This document shows positions 7,987 through 11,943 of a stretch of 11,943 nucleotides of DNA, piece by piece. The position numbers and the translations under genes were made by a program. Each line of letters begins with the position of its first letter. Position 1 is the stretch's first letter. Source of the DNA: Clostridia bacterium (GTDB lineage: Bacteria > Bacillota > Clostridia > Christensenellales > CAG-917). The DNA lies in the NCBI GenBank assembly GCA_900754695.1, contig CAAEDU010000016.1, positions 1 to 11,943 on the forward strand, given 5' to 3'. Below the pieces are notes generated by a model that saw only the letters and a program-made list of their open reading frames with translations, did not search any database and was not told the origin of the DNA.

Positions 7987-9009
7987 TCACGCAACGGTGA
8001 TGACCGCCGTCATAGCGTTCCCGTCCGTCTCGAGCGGCGCGGACTTGAACCACCCCGCCATCTTGTCGCCGACGGCGCGCACCGCGATGGTGTGCTCGCC
8101 CGCATTCAGCAATGCGGACGTGAAGGTCACGCTCACCGTCTCCCCTGCCGTCGCGTTCACGGTGTAATTGTCGATGAGGGAGTAGGTCTTGCCGCCCTCC
8201 GTCTCTGTCACGGTGTAGAACTCATATCCCGTCGCGTTCGCCACCGAGTCGAAGGTGAGGGTCGCCCCCTCCGCCGTGAGACCGGTCACGGTGCCGAGCA
8301 GCGCGGGCACGGTCGCCGCCCCTTTCGGGACGCGCATATAATAGATGAGGTTGAAGCTGCCCTCCGCCTTGATGACGGGCTCGACGGGCTCGGGTTCCAC
8401 GGGCTCCGTGCCCGTGCCGGGCTCCGTCGGTTCCGTATCCGTACCCGGCTCCGTCGGCTCCTCGGTCTCCGGGGTCTCCTCCACATAGTTTATGCTGAGG
8501 TCGGTCATGATGAGGAAGGGGTCCTCGTTCACGTAGTCGATGAGGGCATACAGATCCTCGGGCGCCGCGGTGTACGGCACGGGACAGGTCGCCGACGCGA
8601 TGTAATAGTCCCCGGTGTAGTCGCCGTAGCTGCCCGTCAGCCTCTCCTCGGTGATCTTCCACCCCGTGGTGCTGTAGCCCGAGATGTTGTGGTCGTCCAG
8701 GACGGCGATGATCATACGGTTGATGGCGATGATGCCGATGTTTTCGGCAAGCTCTCCCCTGTCCGCCGTATAGTAGTAGTCCAGCAGCTTGTCATACTCG
8801 GCGTCGATGCCCGCGATGTTGATGCCCGCGATCTGCGCCTGGAGCTGCGCGAGTTCCTGCTGTTTGGCGGTGATCTGCCCTTCGAGATCCTCCACCTCTT
8901 CGTTTGCTGGCATCACGCCGTAGAGGTACATCATGCCCACAAACAGGATGACCGCAAGCACCAGCAGCAGGATCTTGTCTCTTGTCGTGAAAGTGAAGTT
9001 AAGGTTCAT
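7987..9009 (-). CDS. pilO: PilO-like alignment protein with acidic Pro linker and C-terminal FN3-like domain
   Basis: PilO pairs with PilN to form the extracytoplasmic part of the T4P alignment frame. A short cytoplasmic N-terminus, one membrane helix (about 12-32), a coiled coil (about 36-63) and an alpha/beta domain (about 68-176) fit the family. At 340 residues it is well above the usual 200 or so. The extra length comes from a Pro/Thr/Glu/Gly repeat linker (178-212) placed before what looks like the last PilO strand (EGSFNLIYYMRV, 216-227), and from a C-terminal region (about 235-340) with fibronectin-III character (LTFDSVANATGYEFYTV, 251-267; AGEHTIAVRAVG, 303-314). The ATG at 9009 overlaps the pilN stop as ATGA, with GGAGGT at 9016-9021. 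The added domain would lie outside the membrane, perhaps in the cell wall. Assignment as PilO rests on position, topology and the partner PilN. Confidence 0.85.
   Translation of the reverse strand: MNLNFTFTTRDKILLLVLAVILFVGMMYLYGVMPANEEVEDLEGQITAKQQELAQLQAQIAGINIAGIDAEYDKLLDYYYTADRGELAENIGIIAINRMIIAVLDDHNISGYSTTGWKITEERLTGSYGDYTGDYYIASATCPVPYTAAPEDLYALIDYVNEDPFLIMTDLSINYVEETPETEEPTEPGTDTEPTEPGTGTEPVEPEPVEPVIKAEGSFNLIYYMRVPKGAATVPALLGTVTGLTAEGATLTFDSVANATGYEFYTVTETEGGKTYSLIDNYTVNATAGETVSVTFTSALLNAGEHTIAVRAVGDKMAGWFKSAPLETDGNAMTAVITVA
8386..8470 (-). repeat. Short degenerate tandem repeats encoding the PilO Pro/Thr/Glu linker
   Basis: GGCTCCGTCGG-type units recur across this stretch on the plus strand. 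They encode repeated EPTEPGT and EPVEP units (about residues 180-211 of PilO). Length variation between strains would be expected. Confidence 0.6.
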
Positions 9010-9728
9010 TGCGCCACCTCCGCGTCCGCAAGCGCCGCCCAGTCGATGCCGAAGCGCAGCGTGAAGCCGAACGGCTCCTCAACGATGTTGCCCTCCTCGT
9101 CCTCCGTGGGCTCGGGCTTGGGAGGAAGACCGGGATAGTTGTCCTCCACCCCGCTGAAGATGAGCGCGTTCGCCTCTATGAGGGCGTCGAGACCGGGACG
9201 GTCGAGGATGAGGTTGCCCGCAAGATAGTCCGCATAGTCCCACGCCGCGATGTAGGTCAGCACCTCGCAATTCAGGGTGATCGTCGTCCCCGAGATGCTG
9301 ATGGACGTGATGTCCACATCGAAGACGTTGTCGTTGACGTCGTCCGCGTCGTAGTCCGGGTGCACCGTCTCGTCGTCCACGGGCATGAGGATGTCGATGA
9401 GCTTGCTGCTCATCTTCGCCCCCACCGCCGCGTACTGACCGGGCGACACCTCCGCGATCACCTCCGCGATGTCGCTCTCGTAAGCCGATTTGAGCTGATT
9501 ATACTTGTTTTGCAGAGCGGAGAGCTGTCCCGTCTGCGAGAGGCTCGCCTCGAGGTCGTCCAGAATGCCCTGATTGTCGCTCACTTCCATCTTCGCGTTG
9601 ACGAAGAGGAAGATCATCAGGGCGACTATCGCGACCACCACCACGAGAAGAAGCACCATCATATTGGATGAGTTCTTCTTCTTGGTCGATTGGGTGAGAC
9701 TGTAAAGCAGGTTTATGTCTTTTCTCAT
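9006..9728 (-). CDS. pilN: PilN-like alignment protein
   Basis: PilN links cytoplasmic PilM to PilO. The 240-residue protein begins MRKDINLLYSL, keeping the INLL peptide that family PilN proteins use to dock on PilM. One membrane helix follows (about 24-43), then a coiled coil (about 48-90) and an extracytoplasmic alpha/beta domain. Before the final strand (GFTLRFGIDW, 221-230) lies an acidic, proline-containing loop (203-219). ATG at 9728 is chosen over upstream in-frame starts because the upstream extension (60 residues) overlaps pilM out of frame and is Arg/Gln-rich nonsense, whereas this ATG has GGGAGGA at 9735-9741 and lies two bases after the pilM stop. It overlaps pilO by four bases. 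Confidence 0.9.
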   Translation of the reverse strand: MRKDINLLYSLTQSTKKKNSSNMMVLLLVVVVAIVALMIFLFVNAKMEVSDNQGILDDLEASLSQTGQLSALQNKYNQLKSAYESDIAEVIAEVSPGQYAAVGAKMSSKLIDILMPVDDETVHPDYDADDVNDNVFDVDITSISISGTTITLNCEVLTYIAAWDYADYLAGNLILDRPGLDALIEANALIFSGVEDNYPGLPPKPEPTEDEEGNIVEEPFGFTLRFGIDWAALADAEVAQ

Positions 9729-9730
9729 GG

Positions 9731-10645
9731 TCAGTCCTCCCTGATCAGCCCGCCGATGGTGCAGAAAAATTCGCTGTAATCCTCGGGCGCGATGCTGTCC
9801 ACGTTGTCGGGCACCGTGAGCGCGTCCACCGCGACGCCGAGTTTCTCCTGCACGGGCTTGCGTAGCAGCTCGAATTTCTCGGGCGAGGCTGCGATGATGA
9901 CATTCTTGCACTCGAAGTCCGGATATTCCTTGCGGAAGATCTCGATGGCGCTGCGCAGCACGTTGCCGATGTCGTTGACGAAATAGGTGCGTTCGCTCTT
10001 GAAGCGCATCGCGTCAAGCAGCACCACGCTCTTGGAGATGCAATATCTGAACGCGCCGCCGATGACCAGGCTCACCGTGACCACCGTGTCGCGCAACTCC
10101 GCAAAGACGTAGCTCTCGGGGAGCGACGGCGCGATGTAGTGCAGGTGCTTCGCGGTGCAGTTCTGCCCCACGTCGATGGAGACGAGCTTGAACATAAGGT
10201 TTTTGCACAGCTTCTGGATGTCCTGCAGGATGACGTTGTCCACATACGTCACCATGATGCGGGTCTGCTTCTGCCCGTCCACCTTTTTCTCCAGCTCGAG
10301 ATAGTCCACCGTGTTGCTGTCCGCAAGCTTCTCGTCGCTGAAGATCTCGTTCTTGACGAGGGCGATGGTCTTCTTGCGGTCGAGAGTGGGCACCACCATC
10401 TCCTTGAAGGGGATGTTGATGTTGTCCAGCACCACCCTTATCTTCTTGTTTTTGAATTCCTCGCCGAGGTCGCGCAGACCGTTGGTCACCACCGCCTCTA
10501 TCTTCTCGTAGCCCTTGTCGTCGGGCGCGTCGAGATAGTCGCAGGGCATGGCGACGGAATAGAGGCTGTTGATCACGAGTTTGCGCCTCGTGCAGGCGCC
10601 CTCGAGGATCTTCACCGTGTCTCCGCTCAGATGCAGAACGTACAT
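9731..10645 (-). CDS. pilM: PilM-like actin-fold protein with degenerate nucleotide-binding motifs
   Basis: PilM is the cytoplasmic actin-like member of the alignment subcomplex and binds the PilN N-terminus. The 304-residue length and its place directly before pilN fit. Family features seen include a FKEMVVPTLDRKKTIALVKNE-type region (about 80-100) and the C-terminal IGGLIRED (297-304), which matches the usual GLALR-like end. The nucleotide-binding signatures are weak. The first phosphate motif, normally a DIG-type sequence, reads HLSGDTVKIL (5-14). The second (about 188-203), normally with an acidic D-I-G, reads ELRDTVVTVSLVIGG. Nucleotide binding may be altered or lost. ATG at 10645 has AGGAGG at 10651-10656 with five-base spacing, 16 bases after the pilC stop. 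Confidence 0.85.
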   Translation of the reverse strand: MYVLHLSGDTVKILEGACTRRKLVINSLYSVAMPCDYLDAPDDKGYEKIEAVVTNGLRDLGEEFKNKKIRVVLDNINIPFKEMVVPTLDRKKTIALVKNEIFSDEKLADSNTVDYLELEKKVDGQKQTRIMVTYVDNVILQDIQKLCKNLMFKLVSIDVGQNCTAKHLHYIAPSLPESYVFAELRDTVVTVSLVIGGAFRYCISKSVVLLDAMRFKSERTYFVNDIGNVLRSAIEIFRKEYPDFECKNVIIAASPEKFELLRKPVQEKLGVAVDALTVPDNVDSIAPEDYSEFFCTIGGLIRED

Positions 10646-10661
10646 ATATCCCTCCTCTTTG

Positions 10662-11861
10662 TCAGCCTATGGATTGATAGAGCGTCAGCATGGGCATCAT
10701 GACCGCGATGAGCACGAAGCCGACCACGAGTGCCATGAACATCAGCATGAAGGGCGAGATCATCCCGATCAGACGTTTCAACGCCCCTTGCGCCTCTTCC
10801 TCAAAATACTGCGCCGTCTGGATGAGGATGTCATCCAGCGTGCCCGACTGCTCGCCGACGAATGTCATCGTCATCAGCATCGGGTCGAATGCGTCCACGA
10901 GCGCGAAAGCCTCCGCGATGGAACTGCCCTTCCTTATCGCGATGACCGCCTCGCGGATCTTCACCTCTATATACTTGTTGTTGACGATCTCCGCCCCCAT
11001 CGCGATGGCGTCCAGGAGCGGGATGCCCGTGGCATACAATGTGGAAAGCGACCGCGCGAAAGTCGCGGTGTAAAGCATCTTGGTCAGCCTGCCTATGACG
11101 GGAAGACGGGTCACCGCCTTGCCCGTGATCTCCGCGACCTTCGGGATGCGCTTGATGATGGGTATGATGACGAACAGCGCGAATACGATGATGAGCACGA
11201 CGAACCATTGGTTCACAACAAAATCTTTCAGCCCGAGCAGGATCGCCGTGGGCAGCGGCAGCGCCGTCCCCTCCGGGATCATCGCCGCCATCCTCGGCAG
11301 CACCACGACGGACATCAGGATGACCACCAGGATGCAGATGACGAGCACGATGATGGGATAGCTCATCGCACTCTTTATCTGGTTGCGCTGTTTGTGTTCC
11401 TTCTCGAAATAGTCCGCAAGGGTGGTGAGAGCCTCGTCGATCTTGCCGTTCAGCTCGCCGGACTTCACCATGCTGATATACAGCGACGGGAAGGTGTTGT
11501 CCAGGTTCTGCATCGCGCCCGCGAGCGACTCGCCCTTCTGTATCTCCTCAAAAAGGCGCGCCTCGATGAATTTGAGATATTTCTTTTTCTTTTCGGTGCG
11601 CTCGTAGAGCATCTTCAGGCTGAGGCTGAGGTCCAGTCCCGCGGAAAGCATGGACGAAAGCTGCCTGCTGAACGCGATGAGCTCCGCGATCTTCAGAGGC
11701 TTGTAACGCACTTGCTTTGCCTGATTGACGATGCGGTATTCGTAACAACGCATCCCCTGGTCGTGCAGAGCGTCACGGAACGCCTTGTCGTCCGCCGCGA
11801 CCAAAGTGCCTTTCACGAACTTACCGGAAAGATCGTACGCTTTGTAGGTGTATTTTTGCAA
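10662..11861 (-). CDS. pilC: PilC/GspF-family inner-membrane platform protein
   Basis: PilC is the membrane platform that the ATPase PilB works against to push pilins into the fibre. At 399 residues it has the standard length. The N-terminus (QKYTYKAYDLSGKFVKG, 2-18) is typical of the family. Two T2SSF domains follow (about 60-185 and 265-390), each with a conserved motif (SGELNGKIDEAL 134-145; GEQSGTLDDIL 336-346). Three membrane helices lie at about 168-190, 214-237 and 371-391. The start is TTG at 11861, placed by the N-terminal family match. Its ribosome binding site is weak (GACAGAG a few bases upstream), in contrast with its neighbours. I find no clear minus-strand promoter ahead of it within the window; the spacer to the right instead carries a plus-strand promoter. 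It is the first gene of the locus seen here. Confidence 0.96.
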   Translation of the reverse strand: MQKYTYKAYDLSGKFVKGTLVAADDKAFRDALHDQGMRCYEYRIVNQAKQVRYKPLKIAELIAFSRQLSSMLSAGLDLSLSLKMLYERTEKKKKYLKFIEARLFEEIQKGESLAGAMQNLDNTFPSLYISMVKSGELNGKIDEALTTLADYFEKEHKQRNQIKSAMSYPIIVLVICILVVILMSVVVLPRMAAMIPEGTALPLPTAILLGLKDFVVNQWFVVLIIVFALFVIIPIIKRIPKVAEITGKAVTRLPVIGRLTKMLYTATFARSLSTLYATGIPLLDAIAMGAEIVNNKYIEVKIREAVIAIRKGSSIAEAFALVDAFDPMLMTMTFVGEQSGTLDDILIQTAQYFEEEAQGALKRLIGMISPFMLMFMALVVGFVLIAVMMPMLTLYQSIG

Positions 11862-11881
11862 GGCTCTGTCACAACAAATGG

Positions 11882-11910
11882 TTGATTTTTGACGAGAAAT
11901 AGCGTATAAT
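11882..11910 (+). promoter_or_regulatory. Sigma-A-type promoter of a divergent gene to the right
   Basis: On the plus strand TTGATT (11882-11887) is separated by 17 bases from a perfect TATAAT (11905-11910). It points out of the window, away from pilC, and is followed 23 bases later by a ribosome binding site. It must serve a gene whose coding part starts just beyond the window. Confidence 0.8.
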
Positions 11911-11933
11911 AATAGTAAGAAACAGTACCACCG

Positions 11934-11943
11934 AAGGAGGTAA
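11934..11943 (+). promoter_or_regulatory. Ribosome binding site of an out-of-window divergent gene
   Basis: AAGGAGGTAA, an ideal Shine-Dalgarno sequence, ends the window on the plus strand. With the promoter just upstream it marks the beginning of a divergently transcribed gene. Its product cannot be seen. Confidence 0.75.

Noticed and set aside
10569..11885. 438-codon plus-strand open frame opposite pilC
   Set aside because: It has the His/Asp/Arg-rich composition of an antisense shadow. It also ends just past the divergent promoter start, and pilC on the other strand is certain.

Overview
The window carries one type IV pilus (T4P) assembly locus, all on the minus strand, and nothing in it looks like an ordinary housekeeping region. 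In transcription order (right to left) it reads: pilC (inner-membrane platform), pilM, pilN, pilO (alignment subcomplex), a 1174-residue prepilin-like protein, two smaller prepilins, pilD (prepilin peptidase), and then, behind a terminator-like hairpin and its own sigma-A-type promoter, pilB (assembly ATPase). Most junctions are tight: an ATGA overlap at pilN/pilO, TGATG overlaps at both prepilin junctions, and gaps of 2 to 16 bases elsewhere up to pilD. The exception is a 151-base hairpin-containing spacer ahead of the giant gene.

The host is probably a Firmicutes/Clostridia-type monoderm with a fairly GC-rich genome. The evidence is strong AGGAGG-type ribosome binding sites, two well-supported TTG starts, sigma-A consensus promoters, and pilMNO without pilP or a pilQ secretin. 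This is inference from gene content and signals. No RNA marker or housekeeping gene is present to confirm it.

PilB hydrolyses ATP at the cytoplasmic base of PilC. PilM, PilN and PilO form the cytoplasm-to-wall alignment frame. PilD processes the prepilins. The three prepilins resemble a GspK/GspI/GspJ-type minor-pilin (tip) set, with the GspK/PilX-like member enlarged into a giant, probably surface-exposed protein with beta-helix-like stretches and an AT-rich core. No obvious major pilin, PilT retraction ATPase or secretin is in the window.

Unusual points are: the giant tip-type protein and its base-composition shift; a PilO with an acidic Pro/Thr/Glu linker and a C-terminal fibronectin-III-like domain; a similar acidic proline loop at the matching place in PilN; a PilM with eroded nucleotide-binding motifs; a prepilin with Ala instead of Gly before the cleavage site; and a 434-base gene-free left end full of inverted repeats, including two abutting 10-bp palindromes. 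At the far right edge a consensus promoter and ribosome binding site on the plus strand announce a divergent gene just outside the window.
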